Part shown: positions 20,244 to 30,318 of the stretch, piece by piece
How the letters are laid out: every line of letters starts with the position of its first letter
How positions within the stretch are numbered: position 1 is the stretch's first letter
Notes under the pieces: generated by a model
What the model saw: the letters and a program-made list of their open reading frames with translations, nothing else
What the model was told of the DNA's origin: nothing
Databases searched by the model: none
Program-made: the position numbers and the translations under genes
NCBI GenBank assembly: GCA_002869845.2
Contig: NEWS02000004.1
Location: 110,347 to 174,346, forward strand
Source: Nitrospira sp. CG24B
Lineage (GTDB): Bacteria > Nitrospirota > Nitrospiria > Nitrospirales > Nitrospiraceae
Direction of reading: 5' to 3'
DNA length: 64,000 bases

Positions 20244-21229
20244 GACGGCTGCTCCATGGGGACAACGGGAGAAGGTGGTGTTCCACCAGGCGTGCTTGAG
20301 GGCTGCCGTTCAATGAACACATCGACCTGTTGACCTGCGTACACAGGGAACGACGGACGCTTGAATCGATAGATAATTTGCAGAACCCTCGTGTCGACTC
20401 GCTCGGTGTTTTCTCCCGTCAACGACTTCTTTGGGATGACATAGGGTTCAATACGGACGAAGGTCAGTGGGATTTTCTCACTTCCTAAAGACTTGATCGA
20501 GGCTACGGCGCGCGCTTGCGGAGGGACGAGTGGGGCGTTCACTTCATCGACATCTGCACGGATTTGCAGGTGCTCTGTCTCACCCAACAACATCAGCGGC
20601 TCATTTGGTCCGAGGGTCGCGTATTCGCCGGCTCTGATGTTGACTTGCAAGATAGTTCCGTTTCGTGGCGCACGCACAGTCAGGCGCTCGAGCAGGATGG
20701 TGACTTCATCTCGCTGAGCCTTGGCCTGTTTGTGACTCGCATGAAGCCGCTGGTCGCCACGTTTGGCCATCTCAAGTGCGTACCAGGTACGTTTGAGCTC
20801 ATCCTCGCTCACGGCTCGCTCATCGTGGACTGATTGGAGACGCTGTAATTGGGTTTCAAGATCACCAATCTTGTATTTTTGCTCATCGATCTGCGCCTGG
20901 AGAGGGGCAATGGCAGCTTCACGGGTGAGAAGTTGTGCCCGCAGTTCTCGATCATCCAGTTGGAATAACGGAGCTTGTTCCGTAACCCGGTCGCCGACTT
21001 TTACCAACACCTTGAGAACCAATCCGGCGACCGGGGGCGCAACGCGGACGTTTTCGTTCACCGCTTCAATGATACCGGATGCGGCTATGACTTGTTCGTA
21101 CGGCGAACGTGGTGGCTCTGAGATGGGAGTCGGCATCGAGTCTTTCTTATTCGCGCCTGTTAAGACCCAGGCGGCAAACCCTACCCCGGCTACAGCCAGC
21201 CAGACGCTCATTCGTTTCATGACGATCAT
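20240..21229 (-). CDS. HlyD/DevB-type membrane fusion protein
   Basis: ASGIIEAVNENVRVAPPVAGLVLKVLVKVGDRV; coiled-coil; operon position. Confidence 0.9.
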   Translation of the reverse strand: MIVMKRMSVWLAVAGVGFAAWVLTGANKKDSMPTPISEPPRSPYEQVIAASGIIEAVNENVRVAPPVAGLVLKVLVKVGDRVTEQAPLFQLDDRELRAQLLTREAAIAPLQAQIDEQKYKIGDLETQLQRLQSVHDERAVSEDELKRTWYALEMAKRGDQRLHASHKQAKAQRDEVTILLERLTVRAPRNGTILQVNIRAGEYATLGPNEPLMLLGETEHLQIRADVDEVNAPLVPPQARAVASIKSLGSEKIPLTFVRIEPYVIPKKSLTGENTERVDTRVLQIIYRFKRPSFPVYAGQQVDVFIERQPSSTPGGTPPSPVVPMEQPS

Positions 21230-21945
21230 GCCGTTCCTTCCTGTGAGATCTGTTCAATATTGACGATGCGTCCATCCGTGAGATTGGCCATGCGATCGCC
21301 GAAATGGAAGATGCGGCTGTCGTGTGTGACCACGATGACACAGCGGTCCGGTGAACGTCCCACCTCTCGAAGCAGCTCCATGATCTTTTGCCCGTTTGGC
21401 CCGTCCAAGGCTGCCGTTGGTTCATCGCAGATGAGCAGGCGTGGTTCATTGACCAGGGCCCTGGCAATCGCGACACGCTGCTGCTGACCACCGGAGAGAT
21501 TCTTGGGGAGAAATTCCGTTCGATCAGCGAGGCCGACACGATTCAACATGACTCGTGCCCGTCGCAAGGCCTCGGCACGTCCGACCTTTTGGATCAGAAG
21601 AGGGACGGCGACGTTCTCAGCTGCAGTGAGCGCAGGCAGAAGATTGAATTGCTGGTAAATAAATCCCATCGTTTGGCCGCGGAACCGAGTACGTTTGTTG
21701 GCTGGCAACGCACTCAGTGGGACACCGAGCACATCAATGTTGCCTTCATTGATGTCAAGAATACCGGCGATGGCCGACAGCAGTGTCGTCTTCCCACCCC
21801 CTGATTCGCCCACGAGCAACAGCAACTCGCCTAGATAAATATCAAGGTCGATGCCTTTCAGCACCGTAATCTGCGTATCGCCGGAACCAAACGACTTGAC
21901 GATACCGCGGGCGCGTACGGCCGCTGGTTGTGAGTTGTCGTTCAT
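21226..21945 (-). CDS. ABC exporter ATPase (LolD/MacB/DevA type)
   Basis: GESGGGKTTLLSAIAG; LSGGQQQRVAIARALV; LLICDEPTAALDG. Confidence 0.93.
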   Translation of the reverse strand: MNDNSQPAAVRARGIVKSFGSGDTQITVLKGIDLDIYLGELLLLVGESGGGKTTLLSAIAGILDINEGNIDVLGVPLSALPANKRTRFRGQTMGFIYQQFNLLPALTAAENVAVPLLIQKVGRAEALRRARVMLNRVGLADRTEFLPKNLSGGQQQRVAIARALVNEPRLLICDEPTAALDGPNGQKIMELLREVGRSPDRCVIVVTHDSRIFHFGDRMANLTDGRIVNIEQISQEGTA

Positions 21946-21950
21946 ATTCC

Positions 21951-23081
21951 TTACCGAAAGACGATCGCCGGTTCTAGCCGTGCGAGTTTGATAATGCTGA
22001 CTGATGCGGACACAAGGCAGATCGCGAGTAAGGCGACGAGGACCAGGAGGAGTAATTGCCAGGTCTCAGCAAACGGCAAGTTGCCACCTCGCGCCGTTAA
22101 GAATCCAAAGACCGTCGCAAACCCGATGCCGATGCCATAGCCGGTGAGTCCGACGGTGAAGGCCTGGAGCAGAATCATGCGTGACAGAGTGAAGCTTGAG
22201 GCTCCCATAGCCTTCAGCGCGCCAAACTGTCGAAGGTTTTCGATGGTGAACAGATAGAACGTTTGTCCCGCAATGGCCATTCCAACGATGAATCCGAGCA
22301 GAATTGTCGTGCCGAAGTTGATACCAATCCCAGTGTTTACGAGGACCCACATGTACGTCTTGAACCCAAAGTCTTCCTGGGTGAATGCCCCTAGGCCTGT
22401 CTGTGTGCGGATGCGCTGAACTACGTCTTCAACTGGAACACCGTCCTTGTGTTTTGCCAGGACGTAGGACAGTATTCGGCGTTCATGCGGTACGTAGCGC
22501 ATCGCACGTTCGTAGGTCGTGTACACCACAGGGATATTTGTGAAACTTTTTTGAGTTTTCGCAATGGCCACGACGCGGGCCAGTTTGTCGTTCAATTCAA
22601 AGATGGTGCCGACCCTAACAACGGTCGGGCCTCCCATTCGTTCCACGGCCCATTGGTCCAACACGACGGCGTCAGGCTGCAAGATATCTTCGAACCGGCC
22701 TTCTAGAACTTCAGCGGGACGTCCGATCAGTGTTGCCGATTCGAGTCCGGTTAACGTGATCTGATGATACTCTCCGGTGGCCAGGCGGGCTCGGAGGAGT
22801 CCTTTGTACAAGGGCACGGCCCATTCCACCCCATCCACGCTTCTGACTCGATCCACCGCTGTGTCGGCAAGCGGCTTCACCTCATCCACTTGTGCAATGC
22901 CCGGATCTGTGACCCAGATTGGAACATTGAGGTTGGTGATGCTGGCTTGAGACCACATCATGAGACCCCAGAAAATAGAGCCCTGCTGCACGATCAGCAT
23001 GACGGCGAAGGTCAACCCACAGAGCAACATGAGATATTTGGCACGATCGCCGAACAGCATTTTGAGCGCGACATAATTCAC
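21951..23081 (-). CDS. FtsX/DevC-type ABC exporter permease
   Basis: Four-TM MacB/DevC-like; FYLFTIENLRQFGALKAMGASSFTLSRMILLQA; likely GTG start at 23081. Confidence 0.88.
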   Translation of the reverse strand: MNYVALKMLFGDRAKYLMLLCGLTFAVMLIVQQGSIFWGLMMWSQASITNLNVPIWVTDPGIAQVDEVKPLADTAVDRVRSVDGVEWAVPLYKGLLRARLATGEYHQITLTGLESATLIGRPAEVLEGRFEDILQPDAVVLDQWAVERMGGPTVVRVGTIFELNDKLARVVAIAKTQKSFTNIPVVYTTYERAMRYVPHERRILSYVLAKHKDGVPVEDVVQRIRTQTGLGAFTQEDFGFKTYMWVLVNTGIGINFGTTILLGFIVGMAIAGQTFYLFTIENLRQFGALKAMGASSFTLSRMILLQAFTVGLTGYGIGIGFATVFGFLTARGGNLPFAETWQLLLLVLVALLAICLVSASVSIIKLARLEPAIVFR

Positions 23082-23270
23082 CGTATGGTCTCCAACTCGT
23101 GATGATGAAGTGGAAAACTCCAATCCAATGGAGCTGAAGCAATCGTACCTGATCATAGTAATAAAAAAATAGGCGCCGATCATGGCAGCAGTGCTACGGC
23201 ACCACAGTGTGCATGGGTTAAGGTTGTAGTATCAGAACTGAAGAGTGCGAAATTGGCGAGGATTGAGCAG

Positions 23271-24698
23271 TTACTCCTGGCTCTTTCGACTTTTGAGTAA
23301 TTCAAGTCTGGTCTTGTCGAGACTGATGTGCAGTGATTTCTCCTGGGTGACGATGACCGCGCCTGGCGCCTGCCCCTTCGCTTTCTTGACCCACTTGCGC
23401 CGCGTATAGATGACCTCGCCTTTGCCGCTTTTCTTGAGGTCACTATAGAGAAGTGCCAGCATGGCAGCGTCACGGAGAGTTTCCGGTGGGGGATCGATTC
23501 CTTTGCCCAGTCGTACGACGACGTGAGACCCTGGCGTCCCGCGAGCATGCAGCCAGAGATCGTCGCTCTTGGCCAGACCAAACGTCAGCTCGTCATTCTC
23601 TCGAGCGTTGCGTCCGACAAAGATCGGCATCCCGTCAATCGAGGTAAACCGGCGGAACGGGCCATGGCGCTGATCAGTGGCGCGAAGTTCCTTGCGGACG
23701 GCTATGTTCAGACGTGCGGGAGGTACGGCGGGTGGGGTCCAGCTTCCTTGCTCGATGTGCGTGAGCTCCTGGCGCAGCTTCTCGAGCCCGTGTTCGGCTC
23801 GCTCGATACGCGGCTTGAGTTCACGCTCAGCGGCAAGATATTTGCGGTGTTTTCGAAAGTAGTCGTCCATATTGCCCTGGGCTGATTTTATCGGGTCGAG
23901 CGGAATCGTGATGGTGGGGAGCCGGTCATCGAAGTAATCTGTCATCTCCATATGATCGGCTCCCTTCGTGATCGCACTGAGATTGGCCTTGATCAATTCT
24001 CCATATCGGGCATAGTCGTGATAGGCGGTAGCTCGTGAGAGGTCGTTCCGCCAGGCCGCAATGAGTCGCTGCTCTTTCTTGAGGGTTTTCTTGAGGACGC
24101 GCAGACGGTCTTCTTGTATCCGGTCGACGGCTCGTGAGGTCTCCTGTTTACGGTAATGCGCATCGATGGCTTCTGAAACAGGGAGCATGCCTCCGCTCGT
24201 ACGTGCGAAACGGCTGGGCACCGTATCGCGGGAGGCGTTGCGTTGAGGTGGCGGGGCATAGGCCTGTCCGGCGCGCGGGTGTTGACGGGAGAGCGCTCTC
24301 AGTACGCGGCGTTCCGCATCAAGGACCAGGATGTTTGCCTTGTTGCCGGTCAATTCGCACACGAGGCTGCGCACTCCTTCTTTCCCGGTCATCTCTAGTT
24401 CAACGATACGGTCATTCCCAATCTGACGAATATCGTCGATCCTCGCTCCTTGGACATGGGCTCTGAGAAACTGGCAGAACGGTGGAGGTGTTGGAGGATT
24501 GACCGGCGAGTGGGTAGTGAGGTGCACACGAGCCGTGTCTGGGTAACAGGAGATCAACAGTCGATGGGTCTGTCCCGGTACGCGCACGTCCAGCACCACG
24601 GTATGGTCTGTGGGCTGCTGAATCTTCTGAATCCAGCCACCACGAAGGAGAGGGGAAATCTCCGTCAGTACCTCTGTCACATCCGATACGGTTAACAT
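23271..24698 (-). CDS. NFACT-family protein (RqcH/FbpA-like)
   Basis: N-terminal LTEISPLLRGGWIQKIQQP; NFACT-R region DGMPIFVGRNARENDELTF...DLWLHARGTPGSHVVVR. Confidence 0.9.
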   Translation of the reverse strand: MLTVSDVTEVLTEISPLLRGGWIQKIQQPTDHTVVLDVRVPGQTHRLLISCYPDTARVHLTTHSPVNPPTPPPFCQFLRAHVQGARIDDIRQIGNDRIVELEMTGKEGVRSLVCELTGNKANILVLDAERRVLRALSRQHPRAGQAYAPPPQRNASRDTVPSRFARTSGGMLPVSEAIDAHYRKQETSRAVDRIQEDRLRVLKKTLKKEQRLIAAWRNDLSRATAYHDYARYGELIKANLSAITKGADHMEMTDYFDDRLPTITIPLDPIKSAQGNMDDYFRKHRKYLAAERELKPRIERAEHGLEKLRQELTHIEQGSWTPPAVPPARLNIAVRKELRATDQRHGPFRRFTSIDGMPIFVGRNARENDELTFGLAKSDDLWLHARGTPGSHVVVRLGKGIDPPPETLRDAAMLALLYSDLKKSGKGEVIYTRRKWVKKAKGQAPGAVIVTQEKSLHISLDKTRLELLKSRKSQE

Positions 24699-24743
24699 GA
24701 GGAGTCCATCCCATCGTCGGCCTGTCGGCTCACCGCGCCTCGA

Positions 24744-26588
24744 TTGTGTCTCGTGAGAACAATCTGGTCACATCCTGTGTGCACTTCTTCCGTTCGCACT
24801 GTACGATCTGCCATAAAAACCCGCAAGAGTGCCAGTAAGGTTTCTGGCATCATCACAAACCGTTCGGCTATTCTCGCAACCTCCCCAGGCGGCGTAGAGG
24901 CCAGAAGAAACGGTTGGGCTGCACCGCCACTGCAGCGTGGCATCGCTGTCTGGCCTCTCGCTTGCGCTCACTCTCCCGCTACGCTAGAGTTCCTCCAGCA
25001 TCTCTTGGATACTCACTCCACCATGCTCCTTCTCGATTCGCAGCGGCTTGCGCAATTACGGGATGAATTTCGCCTCTCGATGCGGCGGCTGTTTGTTGAT
25101 CTATGCCGAGAAATGCATACCCACCACGCTGATCTGGCCAGAGAATTTGGGCTTCCGACCGGTTTCTTTGATCGCCTCCACTTCAGCCTCAAGCCGAATG
25201 CCTATTCCAACTGGAAAGTTGTCGGATGGATCGAGACGCTGAATGACCTCGTGTATCTCTTGGATGTACTCCGTCAGCTACAGAGTGAACAGGATCGGCA
25301 CGAGTTCGCAGCACAATTGTTGAACGAATGTCAGGAGAAGTTTTTTGAGCATGGCTATCTGGATGACCTCTTTCCCACGGGCCAACCTCAAGCGCGTGGA
25401 TTGGAGAAGCGCCTGTTCGCGCTGTGCCAGAGATTGGCACAGGAATTGACCCGGGAGGCCCTCTGGCTCGACCCGGCTGTAGCGGTGAAGTGGCTCCGTC
25501 AGCGGAAGATGAAGCGGTGGGATGTGCCAGGAATGCTCTCTGACAATTTCGAGCGCAGCGAAATTGCAGGAACCGTTTCCGTTGATACCTCGGGAGCCTG
25601 GTGCCAGGCGCCTAAGCAAGTCCCAGGTGCGTTACGCCAATCGGTAGGGCGTGTTTTGTTTCGAGTGGAGTCAACCGGCATCACGTTAAAGGCCGGTAAG
25701 GTTGTGTCACCAATCTGGTTGGATGGGGGGGGGGTAGGACGCTGGCAGTGGGCATACCATCCACCAATTGTTGCATCCCATAGCGGCGACGATTCCGTCA
25801 CCGTAGGGCCGACTCTTGTCTATGGGAAGAACCGCCAGCCACGAACAGTGAAGCCGACCGATCGACGACAGGTCGAACGGATCACCTGCGCATGGCAGAC
25901 CATCCAGCAGGCTTGGCAGGATGGACATGCTCTCCTAGACTTACTCACTTCTCGCATTATTCCGCTTCAGGCGAAGGGTGTGGTCAGTTTTAGTTATCGG
26001 CATCGCCCGGGGTTGTCATTCATCAACTGTTTTGATCGCGGCAACCTGGATTTGATTGACGACCTGATCCATGAGAACAGTCATCACCATTTGAATCTTC
26101 TGTTGCGAAAACATGTCATGTATCGTGGGGATCATAACCAGCAGATCTTCTACTCGCCATGGCGACGGAGCCTCCGACCGTTGCGCGGGATTCTTCACGC
26201 CACGTTCACGTTCACCATGGGTGCGCTCTTATTCCAGCGACTTTCGTCCTGGGCTTCGGGTCGAGGCGGAGCTGCGAGATGGACGCAGGCCGGTCTGACA
26301 CAGCGAGACTTGCAACGGGCTCGATTTCGCTGTCTGGAAGAAGTCGCCTCTGTCCAGTACTCGCTCCAAGACCTGCACTATGCCGATCACCATCTTGGGT
26401 GGCTGACCGGTTCAGGCCGGCGCTTGGTCGTGCAGCTCACCGAAGCAATTGAGCATGTCGAGCGTGAAAGTGAGCGATTCAAGCGCGAAGTGTCTCGTTC
26501 AGTGTTTAGATCGGCCCTGCGGAAACACAGTACAGAACTCCAACAAGCCCGCCAAGCCTATGGGCCGATGCGATTGCGTCCAACTTAA
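24744..26588 (+). CDS. HExxH motif protein resembling the aKG-HExxH peptide beta-hydroxylase family
   Basis: LIDDLIHENSHHHLNLLLRKHVMY...IFYSPWRRSLRPLRGILHATFTF; true start may be internal (e.g. MLLLDSQRL at about 25023). Confidence 0.65.
   Translation: MCLVRTIWSHPVCTSSVRTVRSAIKTRKSASKVSGIITNRSAILATSPGGVEARRNGWAAPPLQRGIAVWPLACAHSPATLEFLQHLLDTHSTMLLLDSQRLAQLRDEFRLSMRRLFVDLCREMHTHHADLAREFGLPTGFFDRLHFSLKPNAYSNWKVVGWIETLNDLVYLLDVLRQLQSEQDRHEFAAQLLNECQEKFFEHGYLDDLFPTGQPQARGLEKRLFALCQRLAQELTREALWLDPAVAVKWLRQRKMKRWDVPGMLSDNFERSEIAGTVSVDTSGAWCQAPKQVPGALRQSVGRVLFRVESTGITLKAGKVVSPIWLDGGGVGRWQWAYHPPIVASHSGDDSVTVGPTLVYGKNRQPRTVKPTDRRQVERITCAWQTIQQAWQDGHALLDLLTSRIIPLQAKGVVSFSYRHRPGLSFINCFDRGNLDLIDDLIHENSHHHLNLLLRKHVMYRGDHNQQIFYSPWRRSLRPLRGILHATFTFTMGALLFQRLSSWASGRGGAARWTQAGLTQRDLQRARFRCLEEVASVQYSLQDLHYADHHLGWLTGSGRRLVVQLTEAIEHVERESERFKREVSRSVFRSALRKHSTELQQARQAYGPMRLRPT
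25725..25734 (+). repeat. G10 homopolymer inside the HExxH gene
   Basis: gat GGGGGGGGGG ta; ORF encodes DGGGVGR. Confidence 0.9.
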
Positions 26589-26806
26589 TCCACCTTGATT
26601 CTATCGTCTGTTCTTTTACTGAAAAAGAGGAGCAGGCAATAGCGCCATCTCACATCGGTGAGCGGATGTAACGGACCATCCTATTGATTAGCTTCCATCC
26701 CCAGGCCCTATGCCTGGAGAGTTGAGCGACGCCTGACGATCGAACATTCTATATTCCTTGACGATCGGTTTGTACGATGTAGACTCGACGGTAAGAGGTG
26801 AGGACT

Positions 26807-27388
26807 ATGCGTCAATTCAAGGTCACGCATGATGCGAAAGCTGTTCTCGTGGTGTGGTGGTGTCTCGTGACGATCGGTTCAGGTCTGATGGCCGTGGATG
26901 AAACGGCTGCCATTGAGAACGCAAAAACTATCAAGGTCGAAAAGCTGCTGACGCTGATTCGAGTCTCGGAGCTCGAGGCGGAATATGACGCGTTGACCCA
27001 GAAATATGTGAGCGAATATGAGCAACAAATAAGAAAGTCTATTGGGAGCACCTATTCCAATCTGACAGGTGAAAAAAAGAAGGAAATCGAACGGCTTCTT
27101 GACGCATTCTTGCAGGACATCAGAAAATCAATCGGGCAGGTTGAGTCCCTCCACGACCATTTGAAACAAGCCTATTCGAGAAGTTTCGGTGAAGAGGAAC
27201 TGGATCGCCTCATTGCGCACTATTCTTCCCCTGTAGGTGAAAAAGATGCAGGCATGAAGAAGAGTGCAGCTATCGAATACAACAAGATGTGGACGGAGCA
27301 ATTCATGAATCAATACAAGGCCCGAGTCGAGAAGCTGTTTCAGGTCGTCGCCGTGGTTGCAAAAGGCAAGGGAAAGCAGGGAGCGTAG
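26807..27388 (+). CDS. DUF2059-like secreted protein
   Basis: N-terminal hydrophobic segment; helical region with LDRLIAHYSSPVGEKDAGM typical of DUF2059. Confidence 0.6.
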   Translation: MRQFKVTHDAKAVLVVWWCLVTIGSGLMAVDETAAIENAKTIKVEKLLTLIRVSELEAEYDALTQKYVSEYEQQIRKSIGSTYSNLTGEKKKEIERLLDAFLQDIRKSIGQVESLHDHLKQAYSRSFGEEELDRLIAHYSSPVGEKDAGMKKSAAIEYNKMWTEQFMNQYKARVEKLFQVVAVVAKGKGKQGA

Positions 27389-27421
27389 CAGCCACGCTTG
27401 AGCCCGTAGAGTTTCATCCCA

Positions 27422-28501
27422 TTACGGTTCTACCGTCACATTCACAAACGCAGGCAAACTGTCTGCACCCTTCTTATCTGTCACGCGTAATTTAAAGCGA
27501 TACGTTCGTGGCTCCGAAACAACTGGTGCCAGGAAGGAGGCTTCGGAATTGTTGGCGTCGAGCAGCGAGACTTTGCTGCCACGCACTTGGTCCCAGCTAT
27601 AGTAGAGTGCTTCGCCTTCTGGATCACGGCTTTTGAGTCCGCTCAGTTTCACTCTGGATCCTGCCTTGACGGACTTGTTCGCTCCGGCATCGGCAACCGG
27701 TGGTTCGTTCGGCTCCTCATTCACATTCACGTCTACATCAAGTATGGCTTGTTTGCCGCAATTGGTGACGGTGATGGTGGCTTTGCCGTTGCCGACGATC
27801 TGTAAGAGGCCCCCCGGCAGGACTTTAATGACTTTTGGACTTGAAGACTCATAGTTCGTCCCGCTGGCCGGTGTGCTGATGCGCCGGGTGATGCCATCGG
27901 TAAAGTCGGCGACGACGGGAAGCTCAAAGACCTTACCCAGTGAATCGACATGGCCGAAGGCGGATGATTGTCCAGCCCGGCCCAGTTGCAAAGGCTTCTC
28001 CGTCTCGAAATCGATTGTGGTGAGAGCTGCAGATGGTTCCACCGTCACGATCACTTCATCGAAGACAGATCTGGGCCCTAATCGTCCACGAGAGATTTCG
28101 GCCACCGCCAGAAGACGCATCGGTCCAATGCGATCGTGCGGAACTTTGAGTGGGCCGCCAAAGGGTGGGCTCTGATCAGCTGATCCAATCAGCGCCACTG
28201 GCGCGACGATCGAACCGGTGGCCGTCGAATCATCTTGTTCTACTAGGGTATCGTCTTGTTCGCCGTACCAATAGTAGCGGACCTTCACGATACCGGTGTC
28301 CTTCCCAGGATCGACACGCGCGATCACGGTGCTTCCCGCAGTCAGGGTGGTCCCTGCTGCCGGGGTTGTGATGGTGAAGGCGAATGACTGCTCGATCAAA
28401 AAACTAGAGACAAGTGCAAAAGCTAAAAAGTTAGCAAGGAGGGGAGGGAAGAGGCGGTTCTCAAACTTTTCACTTTTCACTTTGAACTGTTTACGGTTCA
28501 C
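27422..28501 (-). CDS. secreted Ig-like/PKD domain protein
   Basis: Signal-peptide-like LLANFLAFALVSSFLIEQSFA; EPPVADAGANKSVKAGSRVKLSGLKSRDPEGEALYYSWDQV PKD-like repeat. Confidence 0.65.
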   Translation of the reverse strand: MNRKQFKVKSEKFENRLFPPLLANFLAFALVSSFLIEQSFAFTITTPAAGTTLTAGSTVIARVDPGKDTGIVKVRYYWYGEQDDTLVEQDDSTATGSIVAPVALIGSADQSPPFGGPLKVPHDRIGPMRLLAVAEISRGRLGPRSVFDEVIVTVEPSAALTTIDFETEKPLQLGRAGQSSAFGHVDSLGKVFELPVVADFTDGITRRISTPASGTNYESSSPKVIKVLPGGLLQIVGNGKATITVTNCGKQAILDVDVNVNEEPNEPPVADAGANKSVKAGSRVKLSGLKSRDPEGEALYYSWDQVRGSKVSLLDANNSEASFLAPVVSEPRTYRFKLRVTDKKGADSLPAFVNVTVEP

Positions 28502-28503
28502 GC

Positions 28504-30318
28504 TTATCGCGTCAGGTGATAGGGAACGTCGATGAGAATCACTCGATCTTTGAAGAGCAGTGCCGCTTTCAGCATCAGAGCCCGCTGATTGTGCAGGATG
28601 TTCTGCCACCACCTCGCCGGAAGAATTTCAGGGATCACGACGGTGATCCAGGCATCCGGGTCCTTCTCAAGCACTTCTTCAACGTAGTCCAACAACGATC
28701 CCAAGACTGAGCGGTAGGGCGAGGAGAGGGCAATCAAATTGACGCCACCTCCCCATTGAGCCCACTGCATTTTGACTTTGGCACTTTCTGCCGGGTCCAC
28801 GTCAACGAACACGGCGCGAATTTCACCGGGCCGGCTTCTCGCATAGTCCAACCCACGGATGACGGCGCGATTCAAGCCGCTGACCGGAATGATCACGATA
28901 TTGCGCCGCGGCAAGGGAGGGCGTTCACCCCGACGGTCCAGTGCGATCTGTTCGGTGACGGCCTTATAGTGCGAGCGAATCCCCTGAAACATGAGGAGGA
29001 GGACCGTGATGAGCAGGAAAACAATCCAGGCACCCTGCATGAACTTGGTGCTGGCGATGATAACCGTTGCGATGCCGGTCGTCACGGCGCCGACCCCATT
29101 GACAATCAGTTTTGTCTGCCAATGAGTCCCTTTCTTGACGAGCCATTGTTTCACCATCCCGGCTTGAGAGAGCGTGAATGACAGGAACACGCCGATGGCG
29201 TACAACGGAATCAGTGCGTGCGTATCACCTTCGAACACGACGAGCAGGAGGCAGGCGAGGAACCCCAGGATGATGATGCCGTTCGAGAAAACCAGGCGAT
29301 CGCCGAACGTGGCCATCTGATGGGGCATGAATCCATCGCGGGCCAGGATCGACGCCAAGTGTGGAAATCCCGCGAAAGCGCTGTTGGCCGCCAACACCAA
29401 CAAGGCCATGGTGCCGATCTGTATGGTGTAGTAGATGGGGCCAGTGCCGAACGTCACACGAGCCAGTTGGGAGACTACCGTTTCATCCACCTTGGCCAGG
29501 ATGCCATAGTGAAAGGCCATCCAGCTGATGCCCATGAACAGCGAAGCCAGGATGGTCGACATCCAGATCATGGTGGTTGCGGCGTTTTTTGATTCTGGTG
29601 GGCGAAAGGCTTTGACCCCGTTTGAAATGACCTCCATGCCGGTGACCGCCGAGCAGCCCGCCGCAAAGGCGCGGAGCACTAAGAATAGGGTTAGCGTTTC
29701 GGCCTCGACAGGGCTGGACGGGATAGAGGGTGCTCCAGCGCTGGATAACGATCGAACTGTTCCCACGACGACAAGAATGCCCAGTGCTCCGATGGCGAAA
29801 TAGGTTGGAATGGCGAAAAACTTGCCGGATTCTCGTACTCCACGGAGATTCATGACGATTATGAACAGAATGGCGACCAGTCCCAGGGCTTCTCGGTGGA
29901 TAAACAGACTTGGGATCGCCGAAGTCAGAGCGGCAATACCGGCTGCAACGCTGACGGCCACCGTTAAGACGTAGTCGATCATCAACGCTGCAGCCGCCAC
30001 CAGAGCCGGCCGGTCGCCCAGGTTCGTCCGTGCGACGACGTAGGCCCCGCCTCCTTCTGGATACTCGTAGATGATCTGGCGATAGGAGATGGTCAGGACT
30101 AACACGAGGAACAGAATCGCGAGACTGACGGGGATCGACCAGGTGACCGCTGCTGCTCCTGCGAGGATGAGCACCAGCAAGATTTCTTCCGTGGCATAGG
30201 CGACGGAGGAAATCGCGTTCGATGAGAAGATGGCAAGGGCGATCGTTTTAGAAAGCCGTTCGTGCCTTGCTTGGGCGGTCTTGAGAGGGTCGCCGACGAG
30301 CCAGCGCTTCAGAATCAT
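28504..30318 (-). CDS. APC-family amino acid permease with C-terminal soluble domain
   Basis: About 12 hydrophobic segments; EYPEGGGAYVVARTNLG; ATG at 30318 preferred. Confidence 0.88.
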   Translation of the reverse strand: MILKRWLVGDPLKTAQARHERLSKTIALAIFSSNAISSVAYATEEILLVLILAGAAAVTWSIPVSLAILFLVLVLTISYRQIIYEYPEGGGAYVVARTNLGDRPALVAAAALMIDYVLTVAVSVAAGIAALTSAIPSLFIHREALGLVAILFIIVMNLRGVRESGKFFAIPTYFAIGALGILVVVGTVRSLSSAGAPSIPSSPVEAETLTLFLVLRAFAAGCSAVTGMEVISNGVKAFRPPESKNAATTMIWMSTILASLFMGISWMAFHYGILAKVDETVVSQLARVTFGTGPIYYTIQIGTMALLVLAANSAFAGFPHLASILARDGFMPHQMATFGDRLVFSNGIIILGFLACLLLVVFEGDTHALIPLYAIGVFLSFTLSQAGMVKQWLVKKGTHWQTKLIVNGVGAVTTGIATVIIASTKFMQGAWIVFLLITVLLLMFQGIRSHYKAVTEQIALDRRGERPPLPRRNIVIIPVSGLNRAVIRGLDYARSRPGEIRAVFVDVDPAESAKVKMQWAQWGGGVNLIALSSPYRSVLGSLLDYVEEVLEKDPDAWITVVIPEILPARWWQNILHNQRALMLKAALLFKDRVILIDVPYHLTR

